Of a stretch of DNA of 64,000 nt, positions 38,481 to 51,000 are shown one piece after another (position 1 is the stretch's first letter; the number at the start of each line of letters is the position of its first letter). The notes under the pieces were generated by a model that was not told the origin of the DNA, ran no database searches, and saw only the letters and a list, made by a program, of their open reading frames with translations. Location: assembly GCF_036324505.1 (NCBI RefSeq), contig NC_086350.1, positions 18,527,532-18,591,531 of the forward strand, written 5' to 3'. This DNA is from Eleginops maclovinus (taxonomy: Eukaryota > Chordata > Actinopteri > Perciformes > Eleginopidae). The translations under genes and the position numbers were made by a program.

Positions 38481-41400
38481 CGCGCGCGCGCATGTGTGTG
38501 CACTACAATTCAGACGTAAATGGTGTACTTTTACTCCACTACATTTATTTAATACCTTAAATTACTTTGCAGATTTGGATTAATGACGTGGAATATGATC
38601 AACACTTAAATAAGACATTAATTAAACCTGGAGTAAATTCAAAAGCTGCCCTGCAGTATACAATGTCAGTAAAACTAGCTGCACCTTACCAGCTTTGATA
38701 AACATCAAAACATATACTATATATTATTCTGAAATGGACCAATTTGCATTGTAAGTACATTTTGATGCTAATAATGTTGTACTTTTACATGAGTAGCATC
38801 TGGAATGCAGGACTTTTACTTGGTACAGAGTATTCCTACACTCTGGTACTTCTACTTTTACTCAAGTACAAGATCAGAGTACTTCTCCCACCTCTGTTTA
38901 CATGTAAGACAAGAAAGATATAGCTTCTTCAGATTCATATCAGAGCAAAGGTGTTTCCACAGTAACAGAATATTCAAATTGGATTATTATTCATTTCCTC
39001 ATAGACCAGTTCAATGCAAGATATTAAATGTGTTGTATCACGCCTCTGATCTATTGTCCCCCTCAGCTCAGCAGTGGACTCCAGAACAGGAACCAAAGTG
39101 GCTATCAAGAAGCTGTACAGACCTTTCCAGTCAGAGCTCTTTGCCAAGCGGGCATACAGGGAGCTGAGGCTCCTCAAACACATGAAACATGAAAATGTAA
39201 GTCAGCATAATCAGGCTTTCTTTAAAATGATATTGTAGTTTACAGTTTGTTAGAAAGACAAAACTTCCACTGGTGTAATATATTTCTGTCCGGTGCAGGT
39301 GATCGGACTGCTGGATGTGTTTACTGCTGACCTCTCTCTGGACAGGTTTCATGATTTGTAAGTGTCCTTTAGGCTTCTGGCACTGAGAGCAGTTGGCTGT
39401 GAAAGAAATACTTCACATGCCAAAATGACTTCAAAAATGATACATTTTCATCAATAACTCACCCCATGCTCCCTTGAGAAGAAAAGTCACATCATCCAGC
39501 TATAATCCATACTTCCCAAACACCTGCATTTTTATTGAAATAGTGTAATGCTTGTGCGGGCATGCTTCTAACACATGCAACACTGTTTATGTGAAAGTGT
39601 TTTAAATATTATCCCTTTAGCAAAATGCACCTGATTTGGAGGTGTTAAACCATATGACTGTGTGACAGTCTGTTAACAGAATGTTGTGATGCATTTTACT
39701 GTTAATAAATGTGGCCCCATTTATTTCAGCCACTACCAGCCTTAGAAGATATTTCAAAGTTGCATCCTGTTGGCTCGGTCCCACTGATCATATTTCATTT
39801 TTCCTGAAGTTACCTGGTGATGCCATTCATGGGGACGGACCTGGGGAAGCTGATGAAGCTGCAGAAGCTTTCAGAAGAGAAAATTCAGTACCTGGTGTAT
39901 CAGATGCTCAAGGGGCTTAAGGTAGAGAGCTGTACTCTGATTGTACATTGTCAACTATTTACTACTTTACAACTTGAGTTTATTTGTTCTGTTGCTTAAA
40001 TCCCTGTTTTATTATTTTATTACAGTATATTCATTCTGCTGGTATAATTCACAGGGTAAGTCTTTTATGTTTTATAAATATATATCCATTTTATTTCTGT
40101 GGGATAATGGTTTCTTTTACAATAGGGCTGTAACATTATACATGTGCTTACATCAATAATACACATAATATCATGTTAATAATTCAGTTTCGTCAGATAA
40201 TAATAATAAATAATAATACATGTTATTTATATAGCGCTTTTCCTGGTGCTCAAACCGTTAAATGTTTCGTTATGTTCACTTTTGTACAGTTATTGTTACT
40301 CATATTCCCTCAATGCCCCTACAATTAATTTATTTTAAAATAATTTTCCATAAAAGAGAGAAAACGCACAGATATTTGACCAATAGCATTATTATTATTT
40401 TCACTTACATTTTCTAAAATAATGTCATTTTAAGGGAATTATATTTGTCCACAATAATTTGTAGTGAAACTCTGATAGTATGACCGCCCGAGTTCACACA
40501 TTATCTTATTGGTTAATAGTTGCTTCCTGTATGATCGTATGCCCTACTCATTTATTTAAGTATCCTCTCTCCACACTCAATCACATTTTTTTCACATACA
40601 TTTTTGCAGGATCTTAAACCAGGAAATCTCGCCATCAACCAAGACTGTGAGCTCAAGGTACAGTAAAACACTCTGATAACCCAAACAATCACAATGTGTC
40701 TTAATTTTAAGATGTCTATTTAATAGAGTTAGATTTTAAAAGGGACTATTCATAACTATCAAAATCATCAATGCTTGGCCAAGAATGTCATTGCACACTC
40801 TTACTGTTTAAAAAGTCCCTATAGTCTTATGGCCAGACCTGTTAGCTCATTATAAGCAATATGTAATTGCTGCTGTGTTTCGTTGCCTGTCCTGTCAGAT
40901 CCTGGACTTTGGTTTGGCGCGGCAGGCGGACAGCGAGATGACGGGGTACGTGGTGACTCGCTGGTACAGAGCCCCAGAGGTCATCCTGAGCTGGATGCAC
41001 TACACTCAAACGGGTAATGAAGAGCTAATTACAGCGAAAACTCTCTCCCTCTCTGTTTCATCTTTCAACGATGTGTCAACTTCCGTGGTGCCAATTAGCG
41101 CTGAATCATGTTATGTTAGAAGATGCTGCATGATTTAGTTGTTGTACTGTTCGCACTTGCCCTCAGGCAAAGGCTTCTGCCTTAGCAAGTGTTTTACTAC
41201 ATATCCCAAAATGACCTTTACCACCTGCAGTCAACAGGCAGAGTCTTGTTTTTCAGCAGTGCATTTTGGTCTATTGAGGCCTTCAGTGCATTCCTCTTCT
41301 ATGACCTTTCTCAGAAATCCCTCTTAGAAGCTACAAAATGTTCCTTTAAATACATTTGTAAAACCTTTTCTAACATTTTTTTGGTAGGATGTGGTGTTAA

Positions 41401-43305
41401 AAAACATCTTTGTTAGTTAAAGTCAAATGGTAATAGTACATATAACCCACTAGGTGGTGATCTCTAAACATGTCACCTTTTATTGCTGTTGCTTTCTTTA
41501 GTTACTGCATGCAAGCTGTGCTGCTTATCACTGGTCCACAATGCACTGTAATTTGAAATCCCTTAGAAAGTCTAAAATGTGTTTTTTCTCCTTTTTCCCC
41601 AGTGGACATTTGGTCTGTGGGCTGCATCATGGCAGAGATGCTGCAAGGAAAACCTCTTTTTAAAGGCAGCGACCGTATCCTTTAATACACACTGAACCTT
41701 TTCCTCTGACATGTTTTCATAGAGAGCAAAGACAGAGATGTAAATATTTTTGCACAGTAAGTGTAAATCCTGAAATATTGAGAATGAATAACTGATGAAT
41801 GTGACTGATCCCATTTGACCCCTTGACCCCTGGTCCTCAGATCTGGATCAGCTGAGTGAGATCATGAAGCTCACAGGAACACCAACTCAGGAATTTATAT
41901 CAAAACTGCAATCTGAGGATGTGAGTTCACATTATGCAATGCACACTGGAAGTTAAAGGGACAGTTCACCCCAAAATGCTTAACATGTATTTTTCCACAC
42001 ATTTTGTGATGTTTATAGTTTGGACTTTAGTGGCCAGATAGAGATATCGCCTAAGATACAGCTCCGAAAAAAATTAAGAGACCACTCCAAATAGTTCTTA
42101 AATCTTTATCTCTACATGTATGGCAGCCATTCCAGTGTCTGTTGAATTCCAAAACAGAGAAATGTTGTCAGTAGTTTATAGAAAACAAAAAAAAAAAAAA
42201 AAGTTTTTCACTCAAAGACGATAATTAGTAAAAGCAGAGAAACTGATAATGCTGAAGTGGTCTCTAAATTCTTTCCGGAGCTCTATATCTTTCACCTCTT
42301 GTCTATAATGGAACTAAGTGGCACCAGCTTGTTGTACTCAAAGCGCCAAAAAACAGCAATGTCTCTTAACAGAAATCATAATCCGGTTACTTAATTTCAC
42401 ATAGAAACTGTTTTCTTTCTACCAAACTATAACTGCCAAAACTATCACAAAAGGAAGTATGCAACACCAAGGGGTTCATGCTCAGGAGGACCACATTTGT
42501 GTTTACGTATTAAGGTTACACCTTAATACCGTAAACACAAATGTGGTCCTCCTTAGCTGAGCTGTAACATTGCAGTTTAGGAGAGCCTCTTGTTCATTAG
42601 TGGATGCTCACTTCCTTTTGCTTAGGGATACGGTTGGTGGGTGTAGATAACTTTTTATTTAGAGACAAACTGTCCTTTTAAACTGGCCTCTCAAATCCCC
42701 AAAGGGAATTGAAGGCAAAATGTAGTTAAATCAGTGGGATTATGTTGAATTAAATGCGCTTATTTCTTTTCTTAGGCCAAATGCTATATCAAAAGCCTTC
42801 CAAAACTGGAAAAGAAAGACCCTCAGAAAGCTTTTTCTACAAATAATCCACAAGGTAGGCTCGGCTCAGCTTTTTTCATTTGATCCATCTTCAGTTTGAC
42901 AGTCAAACTGTGATTTGACCCCCTGTTTCCACTCTCTCCTCAGCCGTGTCTGTGCTGGAGCGCATGTTATTGCTGGATCCGGAGAGCAGGGTAACCGCTG
43001 CTGAGGCCCTCATGCTGCCTTACTTTACTGAGTTCAGAGAACCAGAGGAGGAGACGGAAGCACAGCCATATGATCACTCACTAGACAACACAGACCAGCC
43101 CCTAGACCAGTGGAAACGTAAGGCGGCAGGGACTGATAATGGTGCAAGGGAGCAAAATGATGGAAGCTGAAAGGAAGAAGAGCTATAAGATAAGAGGTGA
43201 TATGTTTTAATGATCAGCGCTGTGCTTTTTTCTGTAGGTCATACCTTCACAGAGATCTTGACCTTCAAGCCAGTAGTGCCAGAGTCCAAGGAAACCTCAC
43301 TGTAA
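37752..43305 (+). CDS. mapk12: Mitogen-activated protein kinase 12 (p38-gamma)
   Basis: A stress-activated proline-directed Ser/Thr kinase. Exons are 37752-37870, 39067-39196, 39299-39357, 39810-39921, 40026-40055, 40610-40657, 40899-41013, 41603-41674, 41841-41920, 42776-42854, 42944-43117 and 43238-43305, giving 361 residues (human 367). The glycine loop GTGAYGTV is at 32-39, the ATP lysine in VAIK at about residue 54, HRDLKPGN at 149-156, DFG at 169-171 and the p38 activation motif TGY at 181-183. The protein ends SKETSL, the PDZ-binding tail that separates p38-gamma from p38-alpha, -beta and -delta. [13 protein letters not shown] at the N terminus also fits MAPK12. The fifth coding exon is only 30 nt and the intron after exon 8 is U12-type. 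The start ATG directly follows a TATATAG acceptor-like sequence, so an upstream leader exon is possible. Confidence 0.97.
38386..38500. repeat. (GT)n(CG)n alternating purine-pyrimidine tract
   Basis: A GT run of about 43 units is followed directly by nine CG units and then CATGTGTGTG. The whole 115 bp alternates purine and pyrimidine without a break. It lies in mapk12 intron 1, about 520 bp after exon 1. Confidence 0.95.
40195..40262. repeat. Degenerate dispersed repeat fragment
   Basis: An AT-rich run of AATAAT leads into TTATTTATATAGCGCTTTTC and a GGTGCTCAAA block, a pattern that I recall as a frequent teleost retroposon remnant. It lies in mapk12 intron 5. Confidence 0.4.
41675..41840 (+). 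other. mapk12: U12-type (minor spliceosome) intron of mapk12
   Basis: The donor GTATCCTTTAA is the U12 consensus. A branch-site-like CCTTGAC lies at 41821-41827, its A 14 nt before the AG at 41839-41840, which is the usual U12 distance. It splits the His codon of KGSDHLDQL (C at 41674, AT at 41841). U12 introns are established in vertebrate MAPK genes. Confidence 0.9.
42059..42283. mobile_element. Tc1/mariner-type MITE in mapk12 intron 9
   Basis: Ends CAGCTCCGAAAAAAATTAAG and the complement AGAGCTCCGGAAAGAATTTA are inverted repeats that continue through GAGACCACT. They are flanked by TA at both sides. The ~225-bp interior has no coding and contains an A-run. A TA target and this size indicate a Tc1/mariner MITE. 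Confidence 0.75.
42484..42553. repeat. Near-perfect hairpin with 3-nt loop
   Basis: The left arm begins AGGAGGACCACATTTG and ends TATTAAGGT. The right arm is its exact complement except for one extra base, giving 33-34 paired bases around a TAC loop. It lies in mapk12 intron 9. Confidence 0.9.
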
Positions 43306-44330
43306 GACACAAAGACTGAGCTGTGCGGCATGGGACGAGAACAGGACTCATTTTGTATCATGGTCTGCAAACTTTTTTTCACAAGGTAATAAATGCCAGT
43401 GAATCCAGTCACAATTATCTAATCAGTGCGAGCTGCCATGTATCAGATTTTTTCATCATGTCAGACCAGTTGCTTACCTACTGACATCAGAATCAGTCCA
43501 TGCCAGCATGTCTGTCAGGTTTCTCCTCAATCCTCAATAAGAAATTAAGTAATCAATTATGAGTTGTATTACTTGCGTTACTTATTTAAGTTAAATTTTA
43601 GTTTCACTTCAGTGGTACATTTAGTTTTTTGTTTTTTTTAACCAAATACATCACGAGCTTCCAGTTTATTTAAGTTCAAATCAACTACATTAAAGAAAAA
43701 AAAGATATTGCATTCAACTTATTTGTAACATTTCTGTTAAATATAGATGATTATTTTGAGTACTGTATATCCGTAAATGCATAATTTAAAAGTTATAGAT
43801 CCAGGACAAGGCCAATGCCGCAAATGTGTTTATGAGTACATGTTTTTGTATTATGCTGTTTTGTGAACTAGCTTCTCCTTCAGGGACTTGATGTCCTCAA
43901 AAGACATTTGATCAGAATTTGTGGACGTCCTTGTGTGCAAGTGTATGTCTGTGTATAGTCTACATGTTTGCTCTGACCTCCTTAATCATATCAGTGGCCT
44001 TAAGATAACCGCAAAACAATACTGAGCTGCCGAACGTACGAAATCCATCCTGGCAGCCTGGTTACGATCATTCACTTTTAAATTTCAACCAAAAACAGGC
44101 TTACATCTGATTATGTTGTTTTTTCGTAACACAGAGAGAAGCACAAAACACATTGTCTTTGTTAATTTTGAAGTGAATGTTTTCTTACACGAGTCATGCA
44201 TTTTTATCATTAAAGATTATCTTTGAAAAGGAACTACATAATGTTTTTCTTGTTTTCTGACAACTGACCCTTTGTCATGCTAAAATTGTGGACTAATACT
44301 ACTGTTCTTTAATAAAGCTGGGGTATTTAC
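43306..44330 (+). other. mapk12: mapk12 3' UTR
   Basis: AT-rich non-coding sequence follows the TAA. There is an AATAAA near 43387 and a stronger one at 44311-44316, suggesting a UTR of about 1 kb. Confidence 0.5.
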
Positions 44331-44478
44331 AAGACCTGATGCACAGACTGAGTTATCCGGGTTTTCAAGTATTGGTCGATTGTCAAGCTCTGAAAAGGCA
44401 AACTTGGGAATCTACTTTTCCCATTATGCAAAAAAAACTTTCCAAAGCATGAGAAGCTGAACTTTACATTAAAAAGGC

Positions 44479-44486
44479 ATATATAG

Positions 44487-44560
<74 letters not shown>

Positions 44561-44561
44561 G
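44479..44561. repeat. (AT)n(GT)n(AT)n compound microsatellite
   Basis: An AT run, a short GT run and a second AT run are joined without spacers. The AT parts can extrude as cruciform DNA. It lies just past the mapk12 poly(A) signal. Confidence 0.95.
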
Positions 44562-44774
44562 TTAAGTAAGCAGAATTCTTCTTGAAAAGATAACATTTAG
44601 GGCATGAGACATTTGACTTGTTTGTTGCTCTTGTGATCTAACACTAGGTGGCAGCACATAAACAAGCCATGACCAGGCTAGTTTGTTTGTCCATCACTGG
44701 TGTATATCTTGATAAATACTGGCTTTATTTCCTTGATATATGTTACAAATACTTACAGTTCTCATATGTTGGGG

Positions 44775-45045
44775 ATCCTAGAATCCCTCTTTATTTGTCA
44801 CACACATGCACACAGCAGAGCACACACAGTGAAATTGGTCCTCAGTGGGCAGCTATTGTGCTATTGTGCAGCGCCCGGGGAGCAATGGGGAAGGGGGATT
44901 GGAGGTGTCCGGTGCCTTGCTCAAGGGCACCACAGCAGGGCCTAGAGGTGAACTTTCCATATTTCAAGTCTGTTCAGGGACTTGAACCGGCAACCCTACG
45001 ATTCCCAGTCCAAGCCCCTACTGACTGAGCCACGGCTGGACTGAC
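44775..45045 (-). mobile_element. tRNA-derived SINE, minus strand
   Basis: On the minus strand a tRNA-like head starts near 45042 with CCGTGGCTCAGTCAGTAGGG (box A) and reaches GCCGGTTCAAGTCCC (box B, 44975-44990). A body follows with the complements of GTGCCTTGCTCAAGGGCACC and GCGCCCGGGGAGCAATGGGG. The 3' part ends near a CACACA-rich segment around 44800. The same body occurs degraded at 16480-16606. An open frame on the + strand across it is a by-product. Confidence 0.8.
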
Positions 45046-48000
45046 TTTTCATCAAGTGCGACCAGCACAAGTGTTTGTTTATCCACTATATCTATCTATA
45101 CATTCAAGGATATTGCATAGGCCTAATGTGTTATGTATATGCTGACCCCCAGACTTTCCCTCTTCAGGTCAAAACTATGTCTAATTTATGTTAAATGACT
45201 ACAAACATTCACATAGGTGTCACCTGTAGCTCCTATTTTAAGTTTAATGCTAAGTAAATGTTAGCATCTTAAATTACAATAGTGAGCATTTGATGTAGGC
45301 TACTGTAGATTTGGACATCAGCATGCACTGCCACACTGACCATGTTAGCATTCTTGTCATGAGCATTTAGCTCAAAGAACCTCAGTCTCTAAGCCCTTTT
45401 TTTCATTATTCTTCTTTTGGAAGATTACACCTGTCACAATAGTTGTTGGAGTGATTTATTGTTTTGCAGTTAACACTGACAACCTTATTTTTGTTTTTAA
45501 TATGATTGATGACTGCAAGTTACCAACGTTTACACATTCTTCCAGAAAGCCTGTTTGCTTTTAGATGCTGCTCATTCCTGCATACAGGCTCTCCATTGGT
45601 GGGTGTTGAATTTAACAAGCTTGTCTTGAGTGACCTCCAGATCCTTGACTCCCAAGGGCGACTCCCCCCCCCCCGAGGAAAAGCTTCCTTCCTGAGCTGA
45701 GCTACTCCAAACCAAATGTTATGTCCTCCTCATGATACACAGTGAATAGTTCACAAAGAAGTCAGAGAGTTCTGTCCCTGTTGTAGACAGGAAAACAGAG
45801 GGGAAAGCAATATTTTTACCCCGACAACCCCTGCTCTCCCACACATGCACCGACTCCCTCTCTCTGTCTCTGGTTTGTTGACCCTGCGGTTTATTTTCAG
45901 AGTGAGGATTTAAGCAGCATATTTTCTAAGAAACATTCTCATAGAGTTCACATGTGTGCACCCAGATATGCCCGGCATGCACAGTTGGATACACACACTT
46001 TAGACACTGACTCAGGAGGGAGTACACGTGGAATGGCAGCGATGCCCAAACACTGATCTGACCCGGGTCACCCTTCTTTCTTAAAGGGGAAAGTCAGTTA
46101 TAACTGTGTATTTTACGGTCTGGGGGAGGCACATCACTGTGGATATCACCATTATGAGAGGATCAACACTGTCTTTGCTAAGATTCCTCTTCATGAATGG
46201 TCAATTCTGCTTCCTGTGTATGAAAGATTGAACTTTCTTTGATAGCGGTGATAATTTGCAAACTGTTCAGTTTTTCTCGTTTGTCTCTCAGTATGAACTC
46301 TGATAGCTTCTGATTAGTTAAAGTTAACACTATCACTTTATTACCATGCTGGCTCATCACTTCAATTAAGATCATCAGTGACAGTGTTTATTCTCAAACT
46401 AATTTGGGCTGTGATGTCCTTGCTGGAGATAAAATAAACAGATTTGAGGGCTGAGCAGAGATAAATTGATTGGAGTTTGTGGAGTCGGTGCATGTGTGGG
46501 AGAATGTCCTTGTCTATGTCTGTTTTTGGGCTTTGCATGGATTCATAATTACCGCTTGTAGGGAATTTGATGTGCGTGGTTCCAGATGCCACTTTGGATC
46601 TGTGCTGCTTGTATTCTGTAGTGAATTAACAAAGGTCTGCACTTCCTCATACATAGCTGCATGTGTCATGGATGTTGTTAAAAACACAGATGAGAGCTAA
46701 AACAGTTTAAGCCAGAAATGACGCTCTGATTGTACGTCTAATTTTGCACAGCTGTTCAACAAGTCAAGTGTCAAGTTTCCACATTAAAAACAGAGGAAAT
46801 GCTGCTTTATCATTTCCCAAACTCGGCATGTTTAATTTGTTTCTATTTATTTGCTTTAGTGAATGAATGCTTGTTATTAGAGCTTCCCATATCCAGCAGT
46901 ATTTTGTTTGTGTATCTGGCTCAGTGCTTGTTAGTGTGTGTATGTGCTCGGCTGGGCCTGTGCATGTGTGGAAGTCAAGCTGTCCCAATACAAGTGAGTC
47001 CTGTACCCTGGTGTTCTGTAGCTGAGCATTTTTCTGTCATAATTTGTCAAACCTTTTCCCCCTCAAACCTTTTTACTGTCCTTACACGTGTCCAAGCCTC
47101 TATCTCTTTCCCGATCTATGTACATTGAAGCACACGTGTCTGTGGGATGCTCCCAGCTGCCCAAAGAAGAAATTCCACAGGCTCACGTGAATCTTCAAAT
47201 CTCCAAACTCTGAGGGGGCACTGGGCTTTGGGTGGGTAAGAAAAGGAAGTAAATTGGGAGGTTAAGGAAGTAATGATAAGACAGGGGAAGGGTATGATTG
47301 GAACAAAGGGAGCAAGAAGAGGAGGCCAGGAATAAAGAGACGGGTGGATAAAAGCAAAGGAAGGGGAGAAAGACAGAAAGAGATGCCGAGACCCTGAGGG
47401 GGAGCCTATCTCATCCAGAATGGGCTTTTTAGTTTACATTAGCTCATTCATTAGCTATCCACCCCCTTGTTTGAAGACTTCTAAGGAATACGCACTGCAA
47501 AGAGTGCATGCCACAGATTTTGATCCCTCTCCCAGGATAACTTCGTGTCCATCTGTGATGTGTTGAAGTATGGGGCTGTGTTGTATCAAGTTCAGAGAGG
47601 CAAGGCAGTGTTAAAGAGCACTGAAACCCTTCTGACCCAAAGGAGCGATGAGAGCCAGCTGCAGAACTAAGACAAGAGTTAAAGACTCCCGTACAGCTCA
47701 TTTATAAAGAGTTAAAGCACATCTAAGCAGCACAGTATGAAGTGGTTGTTATTGTTTTGTCTAATTCATCATCTTCAGAATAAAATCATTAAGTGTTTTG
47801 TGACCTTTTGCTGCTGAACTGGGACAATTGGTGCATGATGAAAATACATTACAGCTCATTGTTTGTCTCCTATATTTGATTTTCTGTCAAACTACATTGT
47901 GAATAAATCCCCCAAAAAAACAATAGCTTCCTGAAATACAATTTTAAATACTTAACTTTGAATATGTTTAAATGTGTTGTAGAGGATACTGAACACAAGG

Positions 48001-51000
48001 ATGTTGATTTGGTTCTAGAATTGAAAGAGGGTGCCATAAAGTCAGAGGGTCTTCAATCTAAAAAAAAGAGGGTGAGAGGAGTGCAATCGTCTGCATACAC
48101 TATGATACATAGGTTGTTGGGACAAAAGGGCAACAAAACACTATGTAAATTCATTTTATTTTTGATGCAATCACCCTTCTTAAAATTGCATTTAATTCCC
48201 CCCAAAAGACACCTGTTACATCTTCACTAGAGAGAGCACTATCCTTTGATTATCTCTGATTGATGTTCTTCGCCCGCCAAATCTTTCACATTTTAGGCAA
48301 TAAAAAATAAAATATAGATGAATTAGAGAACATGTAGATGAGGTGGCACATTTCTTAGGACCGAGTCTTGGCTTCCTTGAGGGTAAAAGAGTCCATAAAT
48401 CACAGTGTTGCTAGTAAAGCTTATTGCTGTGAACTTCAATTATAACCCAATTGTCCCAAGGGGAAATTGGTCTTGCAGCAAGGTATAACATAATACACAC
48501 AGAGACTCATAAATACCATAATAAATACATAAATACAGTATGACTAAAACCATTATCTTCAGCCCCAAAAAGTTCAATTCACTGAGCTATGAATCATCAC
48601 TTGGTTCATAGTAATCATTTAACAGCTTGGTGACCTGATGATCAACCCCCTCTTCACTCATCTAAATTATGGCAGCTTGACGGTCAGAGGACATTACTTC
48701 AGAGATTTTAGTGAGTGAATCAAACAAACACTGTATAAGTAGGGAGAGCAAAAATGGAACAGTAAACATGTGCCAAAAGCACACCATATAAGGCTGTGAA
48801 ATCTGTCTTTGGAGTATCAAACGCTCACCCCCTGTTGGCTCGAAAGGTGCCTGTTAAATGTTTTCCTCTCCAGTAGGGAACAGCAGCTTGAATTCATTCT
48901 GTTAAAATGAATTCCAACGGTGACATGAGCTTCCATAGTGAGGAAAAAAACGGCCACAGGAATTTCTCAAACATGTTGTTTAACCGATTTCTCTGTCAGT
49001 TTGTACCTTTTTTATAACGTTGATCTTATCATAACTTAAGGAAAACCAGAAGCCTAGCGGATGTAATGTTATTTCTTTATGATTCCCTGCAGGTGAGCTC
49101 ACCTTGAGCTTTAAAGCAAGATGACTTTTATAACAGCTGGCGCAGATTCAGCAACAGAGGATAAATCCTGATAGATTTTATGGTCAAGTGGACACAAGAC
49201 CCCAGCGGTGACCTCAGCAGTGACTTCATCGGGGGTCACAGCTTCCTGAACGTTATCCTTCACTTCTTGCGATAAACAAGGCAGGACAAGGGTTCCAGCT
49301 GAATCATCGGTAGGATTTGACTCTGAGGGCAGAGGTCACAGTATATCACAGAGCCTGTGTTTCTCTTTTTGTATAGTGGAGAACTGCTTCTGCAGCCGGG
49401 TCAAGGTTAGAGGCAACCTGAAATGTCATGCAGAGGGAGCAGGAAGTGAACAGAAGCAAGATTAGGAGAATAAACAGGCGTTTGCTTTAAATTTCCCACC
49501 TCGTAACCTTATATAGCCGAGTGTTACAATATAACACCTAACTATATCCAGATTTAAATTACTTATCTATAATCTAAGTAAATGCCAGATTGCTTCTATT
49601 GTGTTGCACTCGCTAATAAAATGATGAATTGTTTTCGCTCTGCGCTCTCATATGAATGAGGTGAAACAGAAAAGCAAACAGGCATTACAGCACAATGGTG
49701 GAGGAAAATGTACCAAGAAGTCAAAGCCCTTAAAGTCAGTTATATAAGCTGTCAAAATCTTCTGAGTCTCCCCAGCTTGATGTGTTTAGGGATGATGATT
49801 ACTTTCAGTTGTAAAGCCTTACTGGGGCAAAATTGAAAGCGTCACAAATTTTTTCCTTACTAAAACCCAGGCCTGCTGAATTAAGGAAACTTGCAGATGC
49901 ACATGCATCGGTGGTATGGCAGTGAACAGATTAGAGGCTTTTTTTTTCCAGGGGGGTTGTTGGTGGTGGTGAGGAATGTCAGCAACTGTGTTGGGGATAT
50001 TTTCTGTTTTATAGCTGTTTTTCTCAGAGATCTGTGGTGAGAGTGCAGGGACTGGGCTGCAGTCCAGGCCTTTCTACCTAATGTCTGTCCACGTTGGCAG
50101 GAGGGTAAGATAACAAAACAGACATAGTTCCTAGTCTCACAACCTAATAAAAATACAGTAAGATTGTGTATGCTTTGTGCTCCAGTTTTGTTCCGACAGT
50201 GCTCATGTTTATGACTCTGCTCTTGTTTTAAACGCCTGCTCACAAGACAGGATGCTGGTATCTGGTTGCTCTATAAATATCCACAGTAGAAGTCATGTGT
50301 TTCTTCTACATAAGAAGTATAAAGGATATTATTTAATTGTACAACACTGATCATGTAATTGTTTTGTGTGCAACTCTACTGATATGACCCAAGGGCAGTG
50401 AAAGCAGAGGAAATTATGTGGTTAAAGCTTGATAAAAAGTAATCTCTCCGAATTATGGCAAAGACAATGTTTTCCGCTCCGGGGTTGGTCTGTCTGCAGA
50501 CGTGGGCCGTGTTTCACATGGAGGTCTGCCTGGTGGGGTGGATGCTCATTTGTGAAAAAAAGCAGACAGATGAGAGAGGAAGGTGTGTGTGGCAGATGTG
50601 CAAGGGTATAAACTGACAGGATGTTTATCAGGAATGCTGTGGGGTGACCCTAGACCCCCGCAGCTACTCCATAATAGACTAGTGATGATGTGGTTTTAAA
50701 AATTACACTCCGGAGGCCTCTGACTTTCCCTGCTGAATGTTATGGTTTAAGGGAGACTGCTGAGCCTTTAACTAACTTCAATACATCTACAGTACAACAT
50801 AAATGTGGGTTGTTGGCTGCTGTAATTATTTTAAATAAATGTGTATTTCTTTACATGACAAACTTATTTTACCTGAATATTTGGGACATCTGCTTGTTTG
50901 CTTTCTTGCAAGATAAGAATATTGATGCTAGCCTTGTAGGCCTACATGTAGAGCTACTGCCAGCAGCTGGTTAGTTTAGCTTAGCAACAATTGAAGTATA

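Noticed and set aside
42484..42553. Hairpin as a miRNA precursor
   Set aside because: A 3-nt loop and almost perfect pairing are atypical for vertebrate miRNA precursors; kept only as a structural finding.
43111..43170. mapk12 reading on past TGGAAACGT to a stop at 43168-43170
   Set aside because: A donor lies inside the Arg codon, and splicing to 43238 gives the family C terminus ending in SKETSL, so read-through is not the normal end.
44648..45028. 126-residue open frame on the + strand
   Set aside because: It crosses a minus-strand tRNA-SINE and adjacent repeat, with no conserved protein similarity.
44960..45042. Possible tRNA gene on the minus strand (box A and box B present)
   Set aside because: The head does not form a complete cloverleaf by eye and is followed by a SINE body, so it is a SINE promoter rather than a tRNA gene.
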